Origin: DATKQJ01 sp035534295
GTDB lineage: Bacteria > Chloroflexota > Dormibacteria > Dormibacterales > Dormibacteraceae
Reading direction: 5' to 3'
Length of the DNA: 13,415 nt
NCBI GenBank assembly: GCA_035534295.1
Contig: DATLSE010000043.1
Location: forward strand, 1-13,415
Position numbers and translations under genes: made by a program. The notes below the pieces were generated by a model, which worked only from the letters and a program-made list of their open reading frames with translations, did not search any database and was not told where the DNA came from. Below, piece after piece: positions 6,092-12,641 of this stretch (position 1 is its first letter; every line of letters begins with the position of its first letter).

Positions 6092-7348
6092 CTACTGCGG
6101 ACGGGCAGCGCTGTCGTGTTCGAACAGGCTGGTCCACTGACTTTGGGACAAGGGTCCCCAGGGCTGAACGCTGGGGTAGGTCTGCACGGGGACGTTGCGA
6201 AGCGTGCCGTCCACGGACTCCACCTTGCACACGTACACGTTCTGCACCGGTGAGTAGGTAACTCGACTTAACGACACCGGGCCTCTCGGTGCGGTCACCT
6301 TGACCGATCGCAGAAGGGCGGCTACCGCTTTGTGGTCAGAGGGCGACGTGCTCCCCAGCTTGTTCAGGACCGCGGCCGCGATCTCGTATTTGACGTAACC
6401 CGCCTCGGAGTAGTAGCCCGGGTAGGTACCGTACTTGGCCATGTAGCCGGCAGTGAAGCGCTTGTTGGCCGCCGTGCTGATCCCATCGCAGTAGTTCGAG
6501 GCGGTGTAAACGCCGAGGACGTTGGCTGGTGCCTCCTGGGGCAGTACCGAGTAGTCAGTGAGCACGTTGATCCCAAGGAGCGGGATCTTGCTCTTCAGCC
6601 CAAAACTGGAGAAGGTCTGCGTGAAGCGCACCGCCGGGGCCCCGCCAGCCACCACGTAAACGCCTTGCGTGCCGGAGGGAATCTCAGAGACGTAGGGGCT
6701 GAAGTCGACGGTCGTCGACGGGAAAAAGATCGTCTTGTCGATGGTCCCGCCCGCCTTCTCGAAAGTCGATATGAAGGCCCCGGCCGACAGCCAGCCGAAT
6801 GCGTAGTCGAAGGCCACAACGGTCATGTGCTTTAGGTGCAGGGTGTTGTATGCGTACTGACCCAGCATCAACGATGGCTGGTCGCAGCTCCAGCCCGATG
6901 AGATCGCGTTCTTGTACTTCTGGTAGTCGGTCAGCTGCAGGGTCGAGCAGAAGGTGAGATCGTCGGTGGGTTCACCCAGCGGAGCCACGTAGTTGGTCAC
7001 CGCGTTGACCTCGGCCGCGTTCAGCGGGCCCTCGAGCAGATCGACGTTCTGGCTCGCCACGAAGTTGCGGGATGCGTTCAGGGCCAGCTGGGGATCGGCC
7101 TGGGTGTCGGCGAAGGTGGTCGAGATCTGGTGTCCATTGAAGGTACTTCCCATCTCCGATGCGGCGAGGTTCCAGCCGTTCCGCTCGTTGGCCCCATTGG
7201 CCGCGAAGACTCCGGTCAGAGGCAGCAGGTAGCCGACGGTGAATGGCGCGTGGTTCTGACCTGACCCTGTGCCGGATGATCCTCCGCAGGCCAAAAGCAG
7301 CAAGCCGACAGCCACAGCGCTGCCGAGGCGTAACGTCTGAGGTGCCAA
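6092..7348 (-). CDS. ABC transporter substrate-binding lipoprotein (Leu/Ile/Val or amide type, Peripla_BP_6)
   Basis: Extracytoplasmic solute receptor, 418 residues from the chosen start, anchored as a lipoprotein. The N-terminus has a basic/hydrophobic signal (LRLGSAVAVGLLLL) and lipobox LLAC with Cys21, followed by a Gly/Ser linker. The mature part begins FTVGYLLPLTGVFAANGANERNGWNLAASE, here split at its FTVGYLLPLTG strand and GANERNG helix, the usual opening of branched-chain amino acid/amide receptors. VVAFDYAFGW and GVYVVAGGAPAVRFTQTF are further lobe elements. The start is TTG at 7348 because AAGGAG (7357-7362) lies 8 nt upstream. An ATG at 7393 would add 15 residues and swallow that site, but remains possible. 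It is the first gene of the operon with the CE4 hydrolase and DapA-like lyase. No permease or ATPase gene is in the window, so it must use a transporter encoded elsewhere or act in sensing. The ligand is unknown. Confidence 0.88.
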   Translation of the reverse strand: MAPQTLRLGSAVAVGLLLLACGGSSGTGSGQNHAPFTVGYLLPLTGVFAANGANERNGWNLAASEMGSTFNGHQISTTFADTQADPQLALNASRNFVASQNVDLLEGPLNAAEVNAVTNYVAPLGEPTDDLTFCSTLQLTDYQKYKNAISSGWSCDQPSLMLGQYAYNTLHLKHMTVVAFDYAFGWLSAGAFISTFEKAGGTIDKTIFFPSTTVDFSPYVSEIPSGTQGVYVVAGGAPAVRFTQTFSSFGLKSKIPLLGINVLTDYSVLPQEAPANVLGVYTASNYCDGISTAANKRFTAGYMAKYGTYPGYYSEAGYVKYEIAAAVLNKLGSTSPSDHKAVAALLRSVKVTAPRGPVSLSRVTYSPVQNVYVCKVESVDGTLRNVPVQTYPSVQPWGPLSQSQWTSLFEHDSAARPQ

Positions 7349-7484
7349 TGCCTTGTCTCCTTGAATGACCGCAGACTTGAGGCACGCTCCCATACAGGAG
7401 CGCTCCGACTGGATCCGTCGAGGAGTCTAGAAGGCGCAGTGCGGTCCGACCATCGGACGGAGTACGTATGGTGCAGCCGCGCCT
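7349..7484 (-). promoter_or_regulatory. Leader region of the binding-protein operon with inverted repeats
   Basis: The gap between the LAL regulator stop and the operon start holds three inverted repeats. CGCTCC-N6-GGAGCG lies at 7385-7402. An overlapping perfect 10-bp palindrome GGAGCGCTCC is at 7397-7406, so the middle arm can pair either way. GTCCGA-CCA-TCGGAC is at 7444-7458. A TAGACT box (minus strand, near 7428-7433) is a weak -10 candidate. These could be regulator-binding sites or alternative RNA hairpins in the leader. No T-run terminator is seen after the regulator gene. Roles are inferred; the repeats are directly visible. Confidence 0.35.
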
Positions 7485-10463
7485 CTAGCGAACCGAGCCA
7501 GAGCCCAGCCCGGTCTCGAACACGTACCTGGCGAGCGCCGTCCGGGAGCGCAACCCGGTCCGCTCGTAGATGTTGGTGAGGTGGGTAGTCACAGTTCGCT
7601 GGCTAATGTTCAATTCGCCCGCCACCTCGGGGTTGGTCAGGCCATCGGCCACCAGTCTTGCCACATCGATCTCCCGCGGAGTCATCCAGGCCCGCAGGGG
7701 TTGCCCCTGCGGCTCCAGATCCAGGTCCAGGTCCGTGCGCAGGCCCCGCAGAGCACTCCGCGCTTGGCCGAGGTAGGTCGGCGCCCCCAAGCGCTCGAAC
7801 TCCTGGGATGCCTGGAGAAGGTGAGTCCTCCCCCCTCTGCCGTCCAACAGCATGCCCAGATTCATCCGCGCCCTGGCTTGCTCGAACGGCAAGTCCAGCC
7901 TCCCGAAGACCTCGATTGCGGTCTCAAGCTCTAGCGCCGCCCGAGGCAGATCGGGGCGGGAGATCGCGATCAGGCCACGCAGACGGGCGGCCAGGGCCCG
8001 CGGGTACTCGCCGCCCGAGATGTCCTCCAGCTGATCTGCGATCTGCTCCGCTTCGTCCAGGTGGCCCCACTGCACCGCGGCTTCGCCGGCCAGGGCGAGG
8101 CGCGCCGGAAGCATGGTTGCCGGAACGACGCCGATTCTGAGGCTCAAAGCGCGGGTGGGAAGGCGGGAGCGTCGCTCCAAGGCTAGGACTGCCTCGGCCA
8201 TGTCCGCCTGGACCTGGATGTTACGGTCCTCGCCTAGCGCAGGGAACGTCTCTCTGGCTTCAGCTATGCAGGAGCGTGCCGCGTCGAAGTCACCCAGCAG
8301 TGACTGGGTGGATGCACGCACGGCCAGCATCCACGCCACCACCCGGGGTCTGTCCAGCTGCCGAGCCATGGCCAGCGCCTCCCGACTGTGCTCTAGAGCG
8401 TCGGGCCAGCGTCCGGCGAGGAAGTCGGCCTCGGCCGCTGTTGCCATCGGGTTCAGCTCCAGGACGGGAGATCGCAGTTGGCGGGCCACCGATATAGCCG
8501 CCTTTGAATGAAGCGTCGCGGCGGCATGCTCGCCCAGGGTCAGCGCAGTAAGGGCGAGCAGGTGGCGAGCGCGCAGAACCAACAGGGGCTCAGCACCTTG
8601 CTCCGACTCGTCGAGAGCAGTCTCGAGGCTCGCTCTGACGCGATCGTAGTCGGGCGCAGCCAAATGCACACCAGCAGCCGCCAGGTGCGCTTCGGCCACC
8701 GCCCGGTGAGAGCCCAGATGGGTGGATAGATCCACCAGATCGCGAGCCACCTTGGCTGCTACCTCGAAGTCGCCGAGGCGCGTCAAAATGCGCACTTCGG
8801 CGTGCCTTAAGTCGGCCAGGTTCTGAGTCGGCGGTCGGCCTGACAGGGAGGCCAGGCCAGCATCCAGGTGGGCTTTGCCCACCGTAAGATCGCCCCGGTC
8901 GCACTCGGTTATCGCGAGCGCAGCCGATACGCGGGCAAACGATCCCCAATCGCTCATCTGGCGGTGGGCCTCCAAAGCCTCTCCCAGCAGGCGAACTGCG
9001 CTCGAACTGTTGCCCTTAAGGTCCTCGAGCTCGCCCAGGCGTTCTAGGAGTCGGGCCCGCAATTTGGAGTCGGAAGACGACCCGACCATCTCCAGGGCGG
9101 CGCTGAAGTGCTGGGACGCCTCGTAGGTTGCGTTCAGACCGCGAGCCCTCTCTCCGGCAGCTACCAGCGCCTTCACGGCCCGGCTGCGGTCTACCAGGGA
9201 TCCGGCAGCTCGGTAGTGGCGTGCCAGGCGGTCCACCGATTCCAGGTTCTCCTCGAAGAAGGTGACCAGGGATGCGTGGACAAGCCGGCGAGCGCTCTCG
9301 GGAACATCGAGGTAAGCCGCCTCCTGGATCAAGGGATGGCTGATGCCGAAGCTGATTTCCGTCCCCGTATGCTCGGCGACAAGCCCCATTTCGACCGCGT
9401 TGGCAAGGGCGCCCGAAAGAGCGTTGGGACCAAGTCTGGTCGAGGCCTCCAGGGCCGCCCCACTGAGCGGCTCGCCCACGACAGCGAGTAGGTCGACGAC
9501 TTGTCGTGCCTTTGGGGTCAGCCTGGCCAGCTGCTCCAGGACTACGTCCCGCACCTCGTCGGGAAGGATGTCGGCTGCCCTCTCGTCGAAAAGCCAGCCC
9601 TGTTCGCCGTAGTGTAGGTGCTCTCCGGTCAGCAGCTCCCGCAGGATCGTCTCCACGAAAAGCGGCGTGCCGGCGGCTCTCGATTCGAGCAACTCGAGCA
9701 GCGCACGAGGTCCTTCGACGCCCAAAGTTGCCGCGACCAGCTGTCGGACTGCCTCGCCCGGAAGCCGCCCAAGGCGTATCTCAGTGATCCCCTGTTGCTT
9801 CTTGAGCGACAGCATCAATGGGATCAGAGGACGGGTGGCCGCCGCCTCCGAGCGGTGTGTGGCGAGCAGGAGCACCGGCTGCTCGGCGATGCGCCGTACC
9901 AGGTAGTGCACCGCTTGCCGTGAGCTGGCGTCCGCCAGGTGCAGATCGTCGAGCACGAAGATCACCGGTGCCGAGGTGGACAAACGTCCGACAAAGCGGG
10001 CGATGGCATCCAATAGCCAGGCCCTGGTGAGGCCCGGATCGGCCAACTGGAGGTCTGGTCCTTCGCCGCTGCCGACCAGGGAGCCGAGGATGGGTACCTC
10101 CCGCAGGAGCGCGGAGCGATCACCATCTGGGATAGATCGCAAGTAGCCGGCGATCGCGTCGGTGAACATGCCGTAGGCGAGGGAGTCTTCGAGCGGATGC
10201 CCACGGGCTCTGAGTTCTATGAATCCCTGGGCTCTCGCGAGCCTCGCGGCTTCCGCCGCCAATCTACTCTTGCCGATCCCGGGTTCGCCAGAAACGAAAA
10301 TGGCGCAGCCAAAGCCCAATGCGGCCTTGCGCAGGGCGGCGGCTACCGAGAGCATCTCCTCGTCACGGCCTACCACGCGGGCATCCGCCAGCGATCGCAG
10401 GGCGAGCTGCCGTCGCGAACTCGCCTGAGAGGGCAGCTTCGGCATCGGCCGGATCATAACCAT
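7485..10463 (-). CDS. Large ATP-binding LuxR-family (LAL) transcriptional regulator
   Basis: MalT/LAL-type regulator of about 992 residues. VVGRDEEM (30-37) opens the AAA/NACHT-like ATPase. Walker A is GEPGIGKS (59-66) and Walker B is VIFVLDDLHLAD (167-178). The middle is a long helical, TPR-like Ala/Leu-rich region, probably the effector-sensing part. A C-terminal LuxR helix-turn-helix begins MTPREIDVARLVADGLTNPE and continues through NISQRTVTTHLTNIYERTGL. The open frame extends to 10751, but the extra 96 codons show no family character and overlap a transposase remnant. The ATG cluster at 10463/10457/10445 is therefore preferred. None of these has a Shine-Dalgarno, so the exact start is uncertain. 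It lies directly upstream of the binding-protein operon on the same strand, so it is probably the pathway activator (inference). A CGATCGATCGATCG run precedes the start. Confidence 0.88.
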   Translation of the reverse strand: MVMIRPMPKLPSQASSRRQLALRSLADARVVGRDEEMLSVAAALRKAALGFGCAIFVSGEPGIGKSRLAAEAARLARAQGFIELRARGHPLEDSLAYGMFTDAIAGYLRSIPDGDRSALLREVPILGSLVGSGEGPDLQLADPGLTRAWLLDAIARFVGRLSTSAPVIFVLDDLHLADASSRQAVHYLVRRIAEQPVLLLATHRSEAAATRPLIPLMLSLKKQQGITEIRLGRLPGEAVRQLVAATLGVEGPRALLELLESRAAGTPLFVETILRELLTGEHLHYGEQGWLFDERAADILPDEVRDVVLEQLARLTPKARQVVDLLAVVGEPLSGAALEASTRLGPNALSGALANAVEMGLVAEHTGTEISFGISHPLIQEAAYLDVPESARRLVHASLVTFFEENLESVDRLARHYRAAGSLVDRSRAVKALVAAGERARGLNATYEASQHFSAALEMVGSSSDSKLRARLLERLGELEDLKGNSSSAVRLLGEALEAHRQMSDWGSFARVSAALAITECDRGDLTVGKAHLDAGLASLSGRPPTQNLADLRHAEVRILTRLGDFEVAAKVARDLVDLSTHLGSHRAVAEAHLAAAGVHLAAPDYDRVRASLETALDESEQGAEPLLVLRARHLLALTALTLGEHAAATLHSKAAISVARQLRSPVLELNPMATAAEADFLAGRWPDALEHSREALAMARQLDRPRVVAWMLAVRASTQSLLGDFDAARSCIAEARETFPALGEDRNIQVQADMAEAVLALERRSRLPTRALSLRIGVVPATMLPARLALAGEAAVQWGHLDEAEQIADQLEDISGGEYPRALAARLRGLIAISRPDLPRAALELETAIEVFGRLDLPFEQARARMNLGMLLDGRGGRTHLLQASQEFERLGAPTYLGQARSALRGLRTDLDLDLEPQGQPLRAWMTPREIDVARLVADGLTNPEVAGELNISQRTVTTHLTNIYERTGLRSRTALARYVFETGLGSGSVR

Positions 10464-10741
10464 GGTCGATCGATCGATGCAGGCCAGCCGGCTGCGGGGC
10501 TGGAGAGTTGGCAATCTATGGTGGAGGGCGATCGCGTCACCGTCAGCGGCCAGGTCAAGGTCCAGCTGCTCGTGCTCGGGCAAGCCACTCTGACATCCTC
10601 TCGCAGCACCAACTTCCATTACGGCCCCTGAAAAGACTGAGGTGAACCGGACCACGGTCCTGAGGGCCCGGAGACCCGGATCCTTCAGCTCCGCGACTTC
10701 GCCCCCAACCCGTGGCTGGGAGGTCCACAGGGGGTACGTCA

Positions 10742-10948
10742 ACCAGGCCACGGCAACTCCATCTCGGCCTGCGGCAGCAACTACAGGTCGCGCTCCGGGT
10801 CCAGCGCCGGCCCCTGCTCCAGGCTTGGGAGAAGCTCTTCTGGATCTTGATCAGCCGTCTCCACTGAGACTGGCGTCGCCACCTGCTCGTGGTCAGGCCG
10901 GCGACCGTCATCCACTGGCATCGCCAGGGATGGCGACTCTACTGGCGC
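10742..10948 (+). pseudogene. Dead transposase (integrase-core, IS3/IS481-like) fragment
   Basis: The plus frame reads LGLRQQLQVALRVQRRPLL, KLFWILISRLH, a TGA stop at 10865-10867, then DWRRHLLVVRPATVIHWHRQ and GWRLYWR before another TGA at 10949. This matches the region ahead of the DDE core in integrase-core transposases: LRQQL, then FW..LSR.W..WR..L..V.PATV..WHR.G.RLYWRWKS. The first TGA stands where the family has a Trp, suggesting a TGG-to-TGA change. The catalytic core and 5' end are missing. It overlaps the spurious upstream extension of the LAL frame, supporting the downstream start for that gene. It is an insertion-sequence relic. Confidence 0.6.
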
Positions 10949-10967
10949 TGACGTTCCCGGCACCCGC

Positions 10968-11117
10968 GTGAACGAGCTCGGCGTGGTCGAACTCAATGAG
11001 GCGTTCGCCGCCCGGGTCGTGGCCGTGATCAGGGACACCGAGCAGAACCCGGACGTGGTCAATCCGAACGGCGGCGCGATCGCGCTGGGGCATCCGATTG
11101 CCGTCACCGGGGTATAG
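10968..11117 (+). pseudogene. Thiolase (acetyl-CoA acetyltransferase) C-terminal fragment
   Basis: An open frame of 49 codons from a GTG reads NELGVVELNEAFAARVVAVI, then DVVNPNGGAIALGHPIAVTGV and TAG. VELNEAFA and NPNGGAIALGHP are hallmark thiolase blocks; the His of GHP is an active-site residue. The N-terminal half with the nucleophilic Cys and the final C-G-G-G motif region are missing. A stop falls where GATGAR would continue. It directly follows the transposase remnant, so a thiolase gene was probably broken by insertion and deletion. It is not a functional enzyme. Confidence 0.65.
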
Positions 11118-11189
11118 GAGGGCACAAGTCCGACTAGGCCCTGCGGATTGACTTTTGCTCCCCACAGGCGCGCGCGGCCGACCCTCAGC

Positions 11190-11528
11190 TCAGCTTGATT
11201 GGCTGTCGATCGCCCCCATCGCGGCCTCGCGCGCATTGCCCATTGCCACGATGCAGACCTTCACTCCCATCCGCTCCAGCATGTGCACCATAGGCATGCC
11301 CATGTGGTTCGCCACTACCGCCTCGACGTGGTGTTCTTGGAGGAAACGAGCCACCCGAGCGTGATGTGAGCCCTCGGTTCCCGAGTCGTGGAGCGCGTGC
11401 CACCCGACGTCGTACTCTTGCCAGGCCCCGATCCCGTCGCCGGTTACCTGCGTGATTACCACCCGAGCCGCGCGACCCCAGCGGGGGTCGATCAGCCCCT
11501 CCATCGTGACGGGAACACAGACCACCAT
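11190..11528 (-). CDS. NifX/NafY-like dinitrogenase FeMo-cofactor-binding-domain protein
   Basis: Small single-domain protein of 112 residues matching the Nitro_FeMo-Co family (NifB C-terminal, NifX, NafY and orphan relatives). VCVPVTMEGLIDPRWGRAAR (3-22) is the typical opening with DPR.GRA. DSGTEGSHHARVARFLQEH is the conserved G...HH..VA.FL segment. VEAVVANHMGMPMVHMLERM and KVCIVAMGNAREA follow the family's V.A.. MG..M...L...GI.V pattern. A GAGGG stretch about 9-10 nt upstream supports the ATG at 11528. No nitrogenase genes are present. Orphan members occur widely in bacteria that do not fix nitrogen and are thought to bind metal clusters; the role here is unknown. The gene sits alone between the thiolase fragment and the tRNA-Arg gene. 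Confidence 0.85.
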   Translation of the reverse strand: MVVCVPVTMEGLIDPRWGRAARVVITQVTGDGIGAWQEYDVGWHALHDSGTEGSHHARVARFLQEHHVEAVVANHMGMPMVHMLERMGVKVCIVAMGNAREAAMGAIDSQSS

Positions 11529-11817
11529 TTCGAATCACCCTCGCTTGTTCCTGTGGCCTCGCCCCGGTTGACTGGCGCCGGCTGGCGGCCTTGAACTTGG
11601 GCCTCGATTAGGTCGTTGTGACCACCCTGTCGTCACGATTCCCGAGCCCCTGGGCCTCCTCCCTCGAAGGTGGCCAGGCCGAATCTTAGTCCACCACCCC
11701 CTCGGCGAATCCCTGGCCCGCGGACGAGCGTACTCGTGCAGTAAGGGCGCGGAATAACGTTTACGGAGGACGGCCAAGGAGTGGACCGACGAGGCGGCGC
11801 CCGACTCCCGGCCCGTT
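11529..11817. other. Intergenic stretch without a supported gene
   Basis: No frame here has recognisable family similarity. Arg/Pro-rich open frames on the minus strand look like GC-rich noise. Nothing resembling an integrase was found, although one would be expected beside the repeats at 11818 if a complete tRNA-inserted element were present. Confidence 0.45.
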
Positions 11818-11835
11818 GTGAGCATTTTGTGAGCA
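11818..11835 (+). repeat. GTGAGCA direct repeat pair, right copy
   Basis: GTGAGCA-TTTT-GTGAGCA, differing by one base from the block at 3801-3818 and in the same orientation, 8017 bp away. It lies about 60 bp from the 3' end of tRNA-Arg(CCG), with the same polarity toward that tRNA as the left copy has toward the tRNA-Pro fragment. It may mark the other boundary of an island or be a second independent insertion relic (inference). Confidence 0.5.
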
Positions 11836-11857
11836 TTCAGTCCGAGACGACACCCGC

Positions 11858-11872
11858 CGATGGTGCACCTGG
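11858..11872 (-). repeat. Partial copy of the tRNA-Arg(CCG) 3' end
   Basis: On the minus strand CCAGGTGCACCATCG matches CCAGGCGCACCATCG at the true tRNA 3' end (11892-11906) in 14 of 15 bases, 34 bp downstream of it. It lies between the tRNA gene and the GTGAGCA pair. Short duplications of a tRNA 3' end arise when elements integrate there, but 15 bases is too short to exclude chance. Confidence 0.35.
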
Positions 11873-11894
11873 GGCCGGTTCGCATTCAAATCGA

Positions 11895-11970
11895 TGGTGC
11901 GCCTGGAGGGAATCGAACCCCCTGCCTTGCGGTCCGGAGCCGCACGCTCTGTCCGATGAGCTACAGGCGC
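11895..11970 (-). tRNA. tRNA-Arg(CCG)
   Basis: 76-nt class I tRNA with encoded CCA. The acceptor is GCGCCTG/CAGGCGC with discriminator A. The D arm is GCTC/GAGC. The anticodon arm is TGCGG-CTCCGGA-CCGCA with anticodon CCG, which reads CGG. The T arm is GGGGG-TTCGATT-CCCTC with one G-U pair. All stems close. It is divergent from tRNA-Arg(GCG), with 207 bp between them. Confidence 0.97.
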
Positions 11971-12003
11971 GTTGATAACCCCGGAGTTTACCTTGGTGCC
12001 CTG

Positions 12004-12020
12004 GCCCCGCCGGACGGGGC
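12004..12020. repeat. Perfect hairpin between the divergent tRNA genes
   Basis: GCCCCG-CCGGA-CGGGGC: a 6-bp perfect stem with a 5-nt loop, 34 bp upstream of the tRNA-Arg(CCG) 5' end. No T run follows on either side, so it is not a standard terminator. It could be a protein-binding inverted repeat near the tRNA promoter. Confidence 0.3.
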
Positions 12021-12177
12021 ATGCTTGGTTCAGGTCCGCGAATGGCCGGCCGTGGTGCGACCCCTGGGACGTGACGCCCATCGATCTGAGCGCCTGGGCG
12101 GCGGTAGGGTAACCTTGCTGGGCGCGGAGGGTGCGCGCCCCAGCGGCTGGAGCCCCTACGCGTGACCCTCGATTGAA

Positions 12178-12253
12178 GCGCCTGTAGCTCACCGGATAGA
12201 GCGCTTGCCTGCGGAGCAAGAGGTAGCAGGTTCAATTCCTGCCAGGCGCACCA
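12178..12253 (+). tRNA. tRNA-Arg(GCG)
   Basis: 76-nt tRNA with encoded CCA. The acceptor is GCGCCTG/CAGGCGC with discriminator A. The D arm is GCTC/GAGC. The anticodon arm is CTTGC-CTGCGGA-GCAAG with loop C-T-GCG-G-A, anticodon GCG. The T arm is GCAGG-TTCAATT-CCTGC. All stems are perfect. Anticodon GCG reads CGC and CGU. Most bacteria use an ACG (inosine-modified) arginine tRNA for these codons, so this isoacceptor is uncommon. Its acceptor and D stems equal those of tRNA-Arg(CCG), pointing to common descent or shared synthetase identity. Confidence 0.97.
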
Positions 12254-12641
12254 CCCTTGACAGAACGCGAACCTTTTGGGTGGGCACGATGGCCTCCTCC
12301 AGCATGTGCGCCGTCAGCCCCATGGTGCGGCCGGCCGCAGCGAACTCGCGGATCGAGTCGATGAAAACGGTGACGAACTTCAACGTCGAGGCCTACCGTG
12401 GGCTCGTCAAGAGGGAGGACCTCGGGTTACCACCGGCGAAGGCCATTTCCACGTCGGGGAGGTCAGCATCGAAGGCCTCTGGGTACATGGATAGTGGCGG
12501 CACGCGCTGTAACCGGCCCAAGGTCGCGAACTGGGCTCCAAGTGTGACGAGCCAGGAATCTCGCGCCTACCGTCGTCAGCACGAGCCTGCAAGTTCTTGC
12601 TTGACACCTGGGTAGAGGGCGGTCAAACATCTGAGGGAAAG
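12254..12641. other. Stretch between tRNA-Arg(GCG) and the heliorhodopsin gene, possible decayed coding sequence
   Basis: No intact gene is supported. One minus-strand frame looks protein-like in two consecutive segments: LGAQFATLGRLQRVPPLSMY..EAFDADLPDVEMAF within 12396-12566, and FIDSIREFAAAGRTMGLTAH..LEEAIVP below 12384. A TAG at 12393-12395 separates them and another TAG at 12567-12569 precedes them. I do not recognise the family. It may be a degraded gene or chance. A consensus -35-like TTGACA lies at 12601-12606, but the matching -10 (AAACAT at 12625-12630) is poor and would leave almost no leader before the heliorhodopsin start. Confidence 0.3.

Noticed and set aside
10464..10477. CGATCGATCGATCG run ahead of the LAL start
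   Set aside because: It is a short simple repeat, too common in GC-rich DNA to call an operator without other support.
10464..10751. 96-codon N-terminal extension of the LAL regulator
   Set aside because: It has no family similarity, its upstream end overlaps the transposase remnant, and the ATPase domain begins naturally after the ATG cluster at 10445-10463.
11781..12383. Several short frames over the two tRNA-Arg genes (such as WRESNPLPCGPEPHAL and RLAGIEPATSCSAG)
   Set aside because: They are translations through tRNA genes on one strand or the other; the RNA genes fully explain the sequence.
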